Assembly (NCBI RefSeq): GCF_045209745.1
Contig: NZ_CP109273.1
Span: 1,054,001 to 1,118,000 of the forward strand
DNA: 64,000 nucleotides
Origin: Micromonospora sp045209745
GTDB lineage: Bacteria > Actinomycetota > Actinomycetes > Mycobacteriales > Micromonosporaceae
Direction of reading: 5' to 3'
The notes beneath the pieces were generated by a model. The model was not told the DNA's origin and did not search any database. It worked only from the letters and a program-made list of their open reading frames with translations. The translations under genes and the position numbers were made by a program. This document shows, in pieces, positions 20,262 through 27,909 of the stretch (its first letter is position 1; each line of letters begins with the position of its first letter).

Positions 20262-21599
20262 TCAGGCTGTGTCGGCGTTGGGGTGGTCGGCGGCGTCTGG
20301 CACCGGCGGCGACGGTCGCCGCAGCAGGCCTGGGCCCGCCGACGCGGGTGGTCCCACCGGCTCCCGCTCGGCCGCACCCACGCCCGACAGTGCCTCCGCA
20401 CCCACGCCCGACGGCTCTTCCGGGCGCACGCCCGACGGCCCGACGGCGCGCAAGCCAGACGGCTCTCCCGCACGCACACTGGTCAGCTCTCCGGCACGCA
20501 CGCCGGGCGGCTCGTCGTCGGCCGCCGAACCGGCATCGACGGAGAAGTCGGGCGGAGCGTACTCAGACTTGCCGCTGGGCGCGGTGCGCGGGCCGTTGAG
20601 TCGCTCGCTGGCGGCCGTGGTCCGGCCGTTACCGCGCCGCGGGCCGGGGGTCGGCCGGGCCGACAGCAGCCGGGACGGCACCGCTTCCGGGGCGGTGACC
20701 GGGGCGAGGCCGGCGACCACGGTGTTGACGATCTCGGCCGCGTACGAGCCGTCCGGGTCGTAGTCGGGGTCGAAGACGGTCAACTCCACGCCGAGGCAGT
20801 GCGGGGTGTCGACCAGCCCGGCGAGCAGGATCTCCAGCTCGGCGAAGGCGATCCCGCCCGGGTCGGGGGCGTCCACGGCGGGCATCACCGCGGGGTCGAG
20901 CACGTCCACGTCGATGTGCACCCAGTAGCCCGCGCAGTCGGCGAGCTGCTCGTGCGCCCACTGGGCCGTCCGGGCGGCGCCTTCGGCACGCAGCGCCGGC
21001 ACCGGTCGGGTGGTGATCCCGGCGGCCTGGAGGTCGAGCCGGTACTCGTCCTGTGCACGGATGCCGAGCACCACCACGTCGATGTCGCGGAAGTAGGGCC
21101 GGCGCCCCTCCAACGCGGCCAGGTCGGCCTGCCCGCGCCCGGTGACGAGGGCCAGGTCCTCACCGGCGGCCGCGCCGACGTAGGAGGCGTTGCCGGGGTG
21201 CCGGAAGTCGGAGTGCCCGTCGACGAAGACCAGCCCGATCCGCCCGCCGACGGCCTCACCGAGGCGGTGCATGGCCAACGCCGAGCCGAGCAGCACGGAG
21301 CAGTCCCCGCCCAGCACCACCGGAAACTCGCCCCGGTCGATGATGGAGCCGATCCGTTCGGCGAGGGCCAGCGAGTAGTCGGCGATCTCCCGGGCGTGGC
21401 ACACCCCGTCGCCGGGGCGCCAGTCGCCCGGGTCATACCGGGCCGGGGTGACGCAGCCCGCGTCGCGGGCGCGCAGCCGGGCCAGCAGGTCGTGGTCGCG
21501 CAGCGCGCCGGGTGCCTTGGCGCAACCGGGGACCGACGTGGACGTCGGCGGCCGCAGACCGAGATTTGTCGGCGCGTCGAGGACGGCGATCCGGCGCAT
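20262..21599 (-). CDS. Arginase/agmatinase family ureohydrolase with long C-terminal extension
   Basis: A 445-residue protein. Residues about 1-300 form the ureohydrolase fold with manganese-binding motifs GGDCS, DGHSDF and HIDVDVLDP, so it is probably a metal hydrolase of arginine, agmatine or a related guanidino compound; the substrate cannot be fixed from sequence. The last about 110 residues are an unusual Pro/Gly/Ser/Ala-rich tail with degenerate about 8-10-residue repeats (VRAGEPSGLRAVGPSGVRPEEPSGVGAE split here as VRAGEPSG, LRAVGPSG, VRPEEPSG, VGAEALSG). GGGAG lies 6 nt upstream of ATG 21599; the adjacent ATG at 21602 is an alternative. Confidence 0.85.
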   Translation of the reverse strand: MRRIAVLDAPTNLGLRPPTSTSVPGCAKAPGALRDHDLLARLRARDAGCVTPARYDPGDWRPGDGVCHAREIADYSLALAERIGSIIDRGEFPVVLGGDCSVLLGSALAMHRLGEAVGGRIGLVFVDGHSDFRHPGNASYVGAAAGEDLALVTGRGQADLAALEGRRPYFRDIDVVVLGIRAQDEYRLDLQAAGITTRPVPALRAEGAARTAQWAHEQLADCAGYWVHIDVDVLDPAVMPAVDAPDPGGIAFAELEILLAGLVDTPHCLGVELTVFDPDYDPDGSYAAEIVNTVVAGLAPVTAPEAVPSRLLSARPTPGPRRGNGRTTAASERLNGPRTAPSGKSEYAPPDFSVDAGSAADDEPPGVRAGELTSVRAGEPSGLRAVGPSGVRPEEPSGVGAEALSGVGAAEREPVGPPASAGPGLLRRPSPPVPDAADHPNADTA

Positions 21600-21668
21600 C
21601 ATGAGCTCCCGTCCTCGGTGGTCGGGCGGGCCGGCCGGAACGCCGGCCCGCGCTGGCGTGCTACGAAC

Positions 21669-22592
21669 TCAGAACAGGGCGCTGGCCAGTGCCCGGCGCG
21701 CCGAGGCGACCGCCGGATCGTCCGGGCCGGCGATGGAGAAGAGCGAGACCAGGTGCTGACGGACCGTCTCGCGGTCCTCTCCGGCGGTGCGCCGGACCAG
21801 ACCGACGAGCCGGGCGTACGCCTGCTCGGCCAGGCCGCTGAGCACCTCGATGTCGGCGGCCAACAACTGGGCGGCCACGTCGTCGGGGGTGCTCTCGGCA
21901 GCGGCCAGCGCGGCGGCAGGGTCGGCGCCGGCCACCCGGCGGGCCACCCCCACCTGGGCCAGCCCCGCCGTGGCCGCGGCGTCCGCTGGTGCGTCGGCCA
22001 GGATCTTCCGGTACGCCTGCTCGGCGGCGTCCAGGTCGCCGCTCATCAGCGCGTCGTCGGCCTCGTCGAGGCGGGGGTCCTCCGGCTCGGCGACGGACAC
22101 GCCGCCGGCCTTGAGCACGGCCTGGATCCACTGCCGCAGCTGCGCCTCGGGCACCACCCCGGAGAAGGCGTCGACCGGCTGACCGCCGACGACCGCGTAG
22201 ACCATCGGGATGCCCTGGACCCGGAACATCTGGGCGATTCGGGGATTTTCCTGCACGTCGACCCGGGCCAGCACCCAGGCGCCGCCGCCCTCGGCGTTCA
22301 GCCGCTCCAGCACCGGGGCGAACTCGTCGCTTTCCGGGAAGCCGGCCGCGCCGAAGAACACGACGACCGGCGTGGCCATCGAGCGTTCGAGCACGTCGGA
22401 CTGGATGGTCGCCTCGGTGACGTCCACGATGGCGGTGTCACCGCCGGTGGTGGGCGCGCCGGGAACGCCGTTGGACGGGCCGCCCTGCGGGGGCGTGCCG
22501 GGGCGGGTACTTGCTGGTGCGGGGCCACGCAGCGTGCTGAGGTCGACCGCGCCGCGGGTAAAGATCGACGAGGTGATCCGTGGGTCGCTCAT
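21669..22592 (-). CDS. Thioredoxin-fold/TPR protein (CnoX/YbbN-like) lacking the CXXC motif
   Basis: A 307-residue cytoplasmic protein. A Gly/Pro-rich N-terminus precedes a thioredoxin-like domain (ERSMATPVVVFFGAAGFPESDEFAPVLERL in pieces, then VLARVDVQENPRIAQMFRVQGIPMVYAV with the conserved cis-proline). The place of WCxxC reads GAAGFPES, so there is no redox pair. The C-terminal half has TPR-like helices (ADDALMSGDLDAAEQAYRKIL). E. coli CnoX/YbbN is a chaperone-linked holdase with the same layout, and redox-dead versions are common, so a co-chaperone role is favoured over disulfide chemistry. Confidence 0.85.
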   Translation of the reverse strand: MSDPRITSSIFTRGAVDLSTLRGPAPASTRPGTPPQGGPSNGVPGAPTTGGDTAIVDVTEATIQSDVLERSMATPVVVFFGAAGFPESDEFAPVLERLNAEGGGAWVLARVDVQENPRIAQMFRVQGIPMVYAVVGGQPVDAFSGVVPEAQLRQWIQAVLKAGGVSVAEPEDPRLDEADDALMSGDLDAAEQAYRKILADAPADAAATAGLAQVGVARRVAGADPAAALAAAESTPDDVAAQLLAADIEVLSGLAEQAYARLVGLVRRTAGEDRETVRQHLVSLFSIAGPDDPAVASARRALASALF

Positions 22593-22700
22593 GGTTACCT
22601 AGTCTCGCACGTGAGCCCCCGATCTCTGCTCACCCGCAACCCCGACGTTGCAACTCTCACGCCGCAATCCCACCCCAACCCCAGACCCGCCCCAGACCCG

Positions 22701-22773
22701 CGCGATCTTGCACTTCCTGCCGCCGAAACGCGGCATTCGCCCCGCCTGTCGGGACAGCAAGTGCAAGATCGCG
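22701..22773. terminator. Long inverted repeat downstream of isobutyryl-CoA mutase
   Basis: Perfect 15-bp arms CGCGATCTTGCACTT and AAGTGCAAGATCGCG enclose a 43-nt loop, right after the mutase stop. A terminator for the minus-strand gene is the simplest reading. Confidence 0.75.
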
Positions 22774-22786
22774 GGGTGGGGTGGGG

Positions 22787-24475
22787 TCAGAAGCGGGCGG
22801 GTTCGCGGTAGGTGCCCCATTCGGCGCGGAGCGCGTCGCAGATCTCGCCCAGGGTCGCTTCGGCGCGGACCGCGTCCAGCATGGCGGGGATCATGTTCTC
22901 GTCGGTACGGCTGGCGTCGACCATCCGGGTCACCGCCGCGCGGACCGCTGACTCGTCCCGGGCACCCTTGCGCTCGGCGAGCACCCGGCGCTGCTCCAGC
23001 TCCACCTCGTGCGAGATGCGCAGAATCTCCAGCTCCTTGGTGACCGTGCCGGCGTGGCAGTTGACCCCGACGATCTTTTTGTCACCCTTTTCGAGGGCCT
23101 GCTGGTAGACGAAGGCCGACTCGGCGATGTGCCCGGTGAACCAACCGTCCTCGATGCCACGCAGAATGCCCGAGGTCATCGGGCCGATCTGGTGCGGCCC
23201 GTCCCCGCCGAGCTGCCGGATCCGGGCGAAGATCTCCTCCGCCTCGGCCTCGATCTTGTCGGTCAACGCCTCGACATACCAGGAGCCGCCGAGTGGGTCG
23301 GCCACGTTGATCACCCCGGTCTCCTCCATCAGCACCTGCTGGGTACGCAGGGCGATCTCGGCGGACTCGTCGGTGGGCAGTGCCAGGGTCTCGTCCAGCG
23401 CGTTGGTGTGCAACGAGTTGGTCCCACCGAGCACCGCTGCCAGGGCCTCGACGGCGGTCCGTACGACGTTGTTGACCGGCTGCTGCGCGGTCAGCGACAC
23501 TCCGGCGGTCTGCGTGTGGAACCGCAGCCACAGGGCCTTCTCGCTGGTCGCGCCGTAGACGTCGCGCAACCAGCGGGCCCAGATCCGACGGGCGGCGCGG
23601 AACTTGGCGATCTCCTCGAAGAAGTCGAGGTGCGAGTCGAAGAAGAAGCTCAGCCCCGGCGCGAAGACGTTGACGTCCAGGCCACGCGACAGGCCCAGCT
23701 CCACATAGCCGAAACCGTCGGCCAGGGTGTACGCCAACTCCTGCGCGGCAGTCGAGCCGGCCTCGCGGATGTGGTAGCCGGAAACCGACAGCGGCTTGTA
23801 GCGCGGGATCTCGGCGGCGCAGTATTCCATCAGGTCGCCGATCAGACGCAGGTGCGGCTCCGGGTCGAAGAGCCACTCCTTCTGCGCGATGTACTCCTTG
23901 AAGATGTCGGTCTGCAGGGTGCCGTCCAGCTTGGACAGGTCGGCGCCCTGCCGCTCGGCGGCGACCAGGTACATGCAGAACACCGGCACGGCGGGGCCGG
24001 AGATGGTCATCGAGGTGGTGACGCCGGCCAGGTCGATGCCGTCGAAGAGCGCCTGCATGTCGGTGGCGGTGTCGATGGCGACGCCGCAGTGACCGACCTC
24101 GCCGAGCGCCTGCGGGTCGTCCGAGTCGCGGCCCATCAGCGTCGGCATGTCGAACGCGACCGAGAGGCCACCGCCGCCGGCGCCGAGGATCATCTTGTAG
24201 CGCTCGTTGGTCTGCTGGGCGTTACCGAAGCCGGCGAACTGCCGGATGGTCCAGGTCCGCCCGCGGTAGCCGGTCGGATGCAGACCCCGGGTGTACGGGT
24301 ATTCGCCCGGCCAGCCGATCCGTTCGAAGCCCGGATAGGTGGCACCCTCCGGCGGCCCGTAGACCGGCTCGACCGGCATCCCGGAGAGCGTGGTGAAGTC
24401 CGCGTCCCGCTTGCGCGCGGCGTCGTACCGGGCCTGCCAGCGTGCCCGTCCGGCGTCGATCTCGTCGGCGTCCAT
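22787..24475 (-). CDS. icmA: Isobutyryl-CoA mutase large subunit (acyl-CoA mutase)
   Basis: A 562-residue coenzyme-B12-dependent mutase catalytic subunit without its own B12-binding domain, as in two-subunit IcmA. It should interconvert isobutyryl-CoA and n-butyryl-CoA. The substrate-specificity positions are diagnostic: RQFAGF has Phe80 and EYIAQKEW has Gln198, the residues of isobutyryl-CoA mutase rather than the Tyr and Arg of methylmalonyl-CoA mutase. No small IcmB subunit is adjacent; in Streptomyces it is also unlinked. ATG 24475 follows GGAGGAG. An operator-like palindrome and a TACACT -10 element lie upstream. MeaB and the adenosyltransferase elsewhere in the window are likely partners. 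Confidence 0.93.
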   Translation of the reverse strand: MDADEIDAGRARWQARYDAARKRDADFTTLSGMPVEPVYGPPEGATYPGFERIGWPGEYPYTRGLHPTGYRGRTWTIRQFAGFGNAQQTNERYKMILGAGGGGLSVAFDMPTLMGRDSDDPQALGEVGHCGVAIDTATDMQALFDGIDLAGVTTSMTISGPAVPVFCMYLVAAERQGADLSKLDGTLQTDIFKEYIAQKEWLFDPEPHLRLIGDLMEYCAAEIPRYKPLSVSGYHIREAGSTAAQELAYTLADGFGYVELGLSRGLDVNVFAPGLSFFFDSHLDFFEEIAKFRAARRIWARWLRDVYGATSEKALWLRFHTQTAGVSLTAQQPVNNVVRTAVEALAAVLGGTNSLHTNALDETLALPTDESAEIALRTQQVLMEETGVINVADPLGGSWYVEALTDKIEAEAEEIFARIRQLGGDGPHQIGPMTSGILRGIEDGWFTGHIAESAFVYQQALEKGDKKIVGVNCHAGTVTKELEILRISHEVELEQRRVLAERKGARDESAVRAAVTRMVDASRTDENMIPAMLDAVRAEATLGEICDALRAEWGTYREPARF

Positions 24476-24512
24476 GAGCAGGGCTCCTCCTCGGGTCCTC
24501 GACTGCACGTCG

Positions 24513-24544
24513 AGTGTAAGGCCCTCACCTGAACGATCGCTAAG
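24513..24544 (-). promoter_or_regulatory. icmA promoter with palindromic operator (site A)
   Basis: CTGAACGATCGCTAAG (24529-24544) is the best copy of the motif shared by six acyl-CoA genes. On the minus strand it lies exactly 10 nt upstream of a TACACT -10 candidate (24513-24518), so it would cover the -35 region. Confidence 0.75.
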
Positions 24545-24573
24545 TCCTGTCGTACCGACGGGTAACGGCGGAT

Positions 24574-24693
24574 TCAGGCCGGCTGCAGGCCGAGGGCGTG
24601 GACCCGCCCCACCTGCTCCCCCGGGAAGTGCCGGGCGAGACGCACGATCAGCGGCACGGGATCGGCCAGCGCCGGCGAGGGCTCGATGGTCAC
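24574..24693 (-). CDS. Small 39-residue protein, third gene of the DivIVA-like trio
   Basis: A GTG-started small gene whose start overlaps the stop of the preceding gene as GTGA. The product is VTIEPSPALADPVPL followed by IVRLARHFPGEQVGRVHALGLQPA, with one amphipathic stretch and no recognised domain. The exact four-base overlap and continuing codon bias support translation. Function unknown. Confidence 0.55.
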   Translation of the reverse strand: MTIEPSPALADPVPLIVRLARHFPGEQVGRVHALGLQPA

Positions 24694-24947
24694 CGGATCA
24701 GCCGCCGGGTGCAGTGGCCGTCGTGGTCGGCCCGGAGCAGGCAGCGCCGACCGCCAGCCAGCCGCCGGTCGCAGAAGACCCGATGGCGTACGCACTGGTT
24801 GTCCTCGACCGAGACGGTGGTCTCGCCGGGATCGGCCTGGGCGAGCACACTGGCCCACCGGGCCACCACCCGGGCCAGGCGCACGGCGACGACCAGATCG
24901 GCGGCGACCACCGGCAGGTGAATGACGAAGCGTTCCCGGCCGGCCAT
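24690..24947 (-). CDS. Small Cys/His-containing protein, second gene of the DivIVA-like trio
   Basis: An 85-residue protein of unknown function. The N-terminal half is hydrophobic and helical (FVIHLPVVAADLVVAVRLARVVARWASVLAQ). The C-terminal half has Cys and His residues in CVRHRVFCDRRLAGGRRC and RADHDGHC, which could bind a metal. ATG 24947 overlaps the stop of the DivIVA-like gene by one base (TGATG), and its own stop overlaps the next start, so the three genes are translationally coupled. Confidence 0.7.
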   Translation of the reverse strand: MAGRERFVIHLPVVAADLVVAVRLARVVARWASVLAQADPGETTVSVEDNQCVRHRVFCDRRLAGGRRCLLRADHDGHCTRRLIR

Positions 24948-25264
24948 CAGCGGTACCGGCCCGCGTTGACCGGCCGCACCTGGTCGGACTGCCACTGGCG
25001 TAGCGCGTCCTTGATCCGAGCGGTCTCCTGGCGGCTGTCGCCGAGCGCGGCATGCAGTGCGGACAGGTCACCGGCGACCCGGTCCAGGAACGCGTACACC
25101 TCATCCGGGTCCAGGCCGCGGCGGGCGAATGGGATGGGCCGGAACCGCCGCTCGCGCACCTGCCACGGGAACAGCGGGAGGTAGGTCGCCGAGCGGTAGT
25201 AGCTCGGTTGGCTGGGGTGCGTGGTCCGCTCGGGTCGACCGCTTCGCCGGAAACTCAGACGCAC
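24947..25264 (-). CDS. Short DivIVA-domain protein
   Basis: A 105-residue protein with the DivIVA N-terminal signature FRPIPFARRGLDPDEVYAFLDRV followed by a short helix (AGDLSALHAALGDSRQETARIKDALRQW). DivIVA domains bind curved or polar membrane; this version lacks the long coiled coil needed for filament assembly, so it may be an adaptor. GTG 25264 follows AGGCAGG by 8 nt. First gene of a coupled trio and divergent from a GntR regulator with an unusually A/T-rich region between them. Confidence 0.8.
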   Translation of the reverse strand: MRLSFRRSGRPERTTHPSQPSYYRSATYLPLFPWQVRERRFRPIPFARRGLDPDEVYAFLDRVAGDLSALHAALGDSRQETARIKDALRQWQSDQVRPVNAGRYR

Positions 25265-25457
25265 GACGAAGACCTGCCTCTCTGTCGCAGGGGAAATGGA
25301 AGGGGTGGGCCCACCCCGCCCCACGACCGCAGCTCAGATCAGCAGTACGACAGCGGGGCAGCTCAACCAGCAGGCGCACACCAGGGGCAGATGTCTCCGT
25401 GACCCCACAAGCACGCACCGCTATGGGCGACCATAGCAAAGAGGCAACGTAGCAACA

Positions 25458-25511
25458 ATCCATCATTGCAATAAAGCCTTGATGGATCTCTACCATGAAG
25501 GCACAAGGCTT
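25458..25511. promoter_or_regulatory. Nested inverted repeats in the divergent region upstream of gntR
   Basis: ATCCATC (25458-25464) pairs with GATGGAT (25481-25487), and AAGCCTTG (25474-25481) pairs with CAAGGCTT (25504-25511). The second repeat reaches into the gntR ribosome site. The stretch is close to half A/T in a very GC-rich window. Autoregulation by the adjacent GntR protein is a natural inference. Confidence 0.5.
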
Positions 25512-25516
25512 GTGGC

Positions 25517-25933
25517 ATGACCATCGATCCCCGCTCACACACGCCGGTCTACATCCAGCTCGCCGACCTGCTTCGTCAGCAGATCGAGTCGGGGGACCTG
25601 CCTGCGGGGTCGAGCGTCGGCAGCGAGACGCGCTTGAGCCAGGAGCACCAAATCGGCCGCGACGCTGTCCGCATGGCGATCTCGCTCCTGCGGTCCGAAG
25701 GGCTGGTCACCACCACCCGCCCCGCAGGAACCCGAGTCCGGGACGTGCCACAACGAACGACGGTCGAGCTGGCGACCGGCGCACGGGTCATCGCCCGAAT
25801 GCCGACCAGCACCGAGCGCCGAAACATGCAGCTTGACGAGGGCGTACCGGTCCTCGAAGTCCACGACCGAAGCGGAGAGGTAGAGATTCTGGCGGGCGAC
25901 GAGGTCGAGCTGACCCGGCCAGAGCCCCAATAG
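25517..25933 (+). CDS. GntR family transcriptional regulator (short)
   Basis: A 138-residue regulator. Residues about 1-75 form the GntR winged helix (PVYIQLADLLRQQIESGDL, SVGSETRLSQEHQIGRDAVRMAISLLRSEGLV, TTRPAGTRVRD). The rest (ELATGARVIARMPTSTERRNMQ, LDEGVPVLEVHDRSGEVEILAGDEVEL) looks like the first strands of a UTRA ligand domain that has been cut short, so ligand binding is doubtful. Divergent from the DivIVA-like trio, it probably controls that operon and itself. Confidence 0.88.
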   Translation: MTIDPRSHTPVYIQLADLLRQQIESGDLPAGSSVGSETRLSQEHQIGRDAVRMAISLLRSEGLVTTTRPAGTRVRDVPQRTTVELATGARVIARMPTSTERRNMQLDEGVPVLEVHDRSGEVEILAGDEVELTRPEPQ

Positions 25934-25980
25934 CCCTCACGAGAGCCTGGCCGGATCAGGCCCCACACCGCCCAGCGTGT

Positions 25981-26352
25981 CTATGCCGTCGGCCCGCCCA
26001 TCGCCACGTCGTCGACCCGGATGTTGACCTCGTCGACCCGCAGCCCGTGCGCCTCGACCGCCTCGGTTACCCGGGCTCGCACCTCACGGGTGATCTCCGG
26101 CACCGGCCGACCGCCCTGAATCACCAACACCAGGTTGACCACGGCCGCGTCGCCGGTCACGTGGGCCGAGCAACCCCGCCGGTCGTCGCCGACCTGGTCC
26201 AACCCGACCCGGTCGAGGACCGCGTTGACGAACCGGGCCACGTCCCCGCCCAACTCCACCACGCCCGGCACCGCGCGGGCCGCCGAGACTGCGATCTTCT
26301 CGACCACCTCGTCGGAGACCTGCGTCGTCCCGCCGACCGCTGCCGACGCCAT
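25981..26352 (-). CDS. Asp23/Gls24 family envelope stress protein, copy 1
   Basis: A 123-residue Asp23/Gls24 protein. Family marks are VSDEVVEKIAVSAARAVPGVVEL, then GDAAVVNLVLVIQGGRPVPEI and the C-terminal VNIRVDDVAM. In Firmicutes such proteins form a membrane-proximal network linked to envelope stress. ATG 26352 follows AGGAG by 6 nt. It is similar to the gene at 26571 along its whole length, a tandem duplication with about 220 bp between. Confidence 0.88.
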   Translation of the reverse strand: MASAAVGGTTQVSDEVVEKIAVSAARAVPGVVELGGDVARFVNAVLDRVGLDQVGDDRRGCSAHVTGDAAVVNLVLVIQGGRPVPEITREVRARVTEAVEAHGLRVDEVNIRVDDVAMGGPTA

Positions 26353-26570
26353 GGTCAGCTCCTGCGTCGCCTCGTGGTCCACAGCCGCTCCCCTGCTTCT
26401 CGCGCCACCGCGCCGGGACACCCGCCCGACTTCCACCGCCGTGACGGTGCGAGCCTACAAGGACGACTGTCGCCGGGGACGTCCCTGGTGAACGGTCGAC
26501 GCGGGCGTCGTCGGGAACCGGCCGATAGCCGGACGGTCCGACAACTGTTGCGCCGTCGGACGCCTACGCC

Positions 26571-26987
26571 TCAGGCTCCGGCTACTCCCGGCTGGTTCAG
26601 CTCGATGTCGTCCACCGTGATGTTGACCTGGGTGACCGTCAGGCCGTACTTCTCCACCGCCTCGATCACCGCGGTCCGCACCGCCTCGGTCACGTCGGCT
26701 ACGACCTGACCGGAGTCGATCACCAGGACCACGTTGATGACCGCCGAGGTGCCGCTCACGTCGGCCGAGACGCCTCGGCGGGCATCGCCCACCTCGTCCA
26801 GGCCGACCTTGTCCAGGAAGTTGTTGAAGAACCGGGCCACATCACCGCCGAGATCGGCGACGCCGGGCACCGAACGAGCGGCGGCACCGGCGATCTTCTC
26901 CACCACCTCGTCGGAAACCGACGTGCCGCCCCGGGCAGCGCTCGTCGCGGGTTGCACTCCACCGGCGTTCTCCAACGCGTCCGTCAT
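26571..26987 (-). CDS. Asp23/Gls24 family envelope stress protein, copy 2
   Basis: A 138-residue paralogue of the preceding entry with SVSDEVVEKIAGAAARSVPGV, VINVVLVIDSGQVVADV and VNITVDDIEL. GGGGAG lies 8 nt before ATG 26987. No AmaP-like membrane anchor gene is adjacent, unlike many asp23 loci, so the membrane partner must be encoded elsewhere or be absent. Confidence 0.9.
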   Translation of the reverse strand: MTDALENAGGVQPATSAARGGTSVSDEVVEKIAGAAARSVPGVADLGGDVARFFNNFLDKVGLDEVGDARRGVSADVSGTSAVINVVLVIDSGQVVADVTEAVRTAVIEAVEKYGLTVTQVNITVDDIELNQPGVAGA

Positions 26988-27180
26988 GATCACATCTCCC
27001 CTGGTCCCGACGCATGTGGACCGACCGGCGCGTCAGCCCGCTTTGCGGAAGCCTCGCTTCCGGCCATGCGCTGCGAGCGTACTAAAACCGGAGCGACCTT
27101 CGCTTCCAGGCGACCGAAGCGCGGCGGTTGTCGCGCCGTACCCGGGGAGTCCCGTGCGCACGCGGTCTTCGGGCCATTTA

Positions 27181-27844
27181 GAGCGACCGGCAATAGGTGT
27201 CACTTGAGCCGGCGGGTGGTGGGCCGGGTATCCCAGCGGTAGAGCGTGCGGGCACGGCGGATGAGTTGACGGATTCGTCGTGCCGGTCAACCCGAGCGGG
27301 ATCCCGTTGCTTTCCACGCCGGTCGAGCGTTTCATGCCGCCCTTGCCACGGTCGACCGGGGAACGACCGGCCCGCTCGCCGCCACACGGTGCTTTCGTGA
27401 TCGCTCCGTCGACGCTGACATCGTCCAACTCCAGGCCGATCATGCGGTCGTAGGCGTCCAGAGTCAGCTCATGCAGCCGCTCACCCAGGCCGGCTTCGGC
27501 CCACAGCTGCAGACGCCGGCGGATGGTGCGATCCGAGCACCGGTCCGACGCGACACGTTCGTAGCCGGAGCCGTGCACCAGCGCGGCGATGACGTGCTCG
27601 AACACGACCCGGCCGAATCCGGCGCCGGTGGCAGCCCAGCGGGTGCGTCGGGTCGAACTCAGGTTGCTCACCGCACAACGCGTCGAACTGGACCCAGACA
27701 GGTTCGAGCAACGATGATGGCAGGGCAGGCACGGGACTCCCGTCGATCACTGAGCGTAGAGAACTCCGATGATCGATGGACCCGTGCCTGCTTGCTACCC
27801 CGGGATGCCTACCTGTCCAGATCTTGACCTATCGCCGGTCGCTC
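27181..27844 (-). mobile_element. Decayed IS5-family insertion sequence (IS427-like)
   Basis: The element is bounded by 18-bp terminal inverted repeats GAGCGACCGGCAATAGGT (27181-27198) and ACCTATCGCCGGTCGCTC (27827-27844), 17 of 18 matching, and flanked by a TTA direct repeat (27178-27180 and 27845-27847). A three-base TNA duplication is characteristic of the IS427 group. At 664 bp it is shorter than an intact member of about 850 bp, so an internal deletion is inferred. It sits about 65 bp upstream of the sapA-like gene. Confidence 0.85.
27285..27750 (-). pseudogene. Frameshifted, C-terminally truncated IS5-type transposase
   Basis: The N-terminal part (PALPSSLLEPVWVQFDALCG, THPLGCHR) is in one frame and the continuation (FGRVVFEHVIAALVHGSGYE, CSDRTIRRRLQLWAEAGLG, YDRMIGLELDDVSVDGAITK, APCGGERAGRSPVDRGKGGM) is in another; the shift lies near 27600-27635. 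The first catalytic Asp (VSVDGA) is present, but the region that should carry the second Asp and the Glu is missing. It cannot encode an active transposase. Confidence 0.88.
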
Positions 27845-27909
27845 TTAGGCTGTCGATCTTGGAAAGTCCAGGATGGACATTTTTTCGCGACACGAGTGAG
27901 GTCTGCTTG

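Noticed and set aside
27033..27180. Continuation of the transposase frame beyond the left inverted repeat
   Set aside because: It lies outside the element boundaries and has no transposase similarity; the open frame is accidental.
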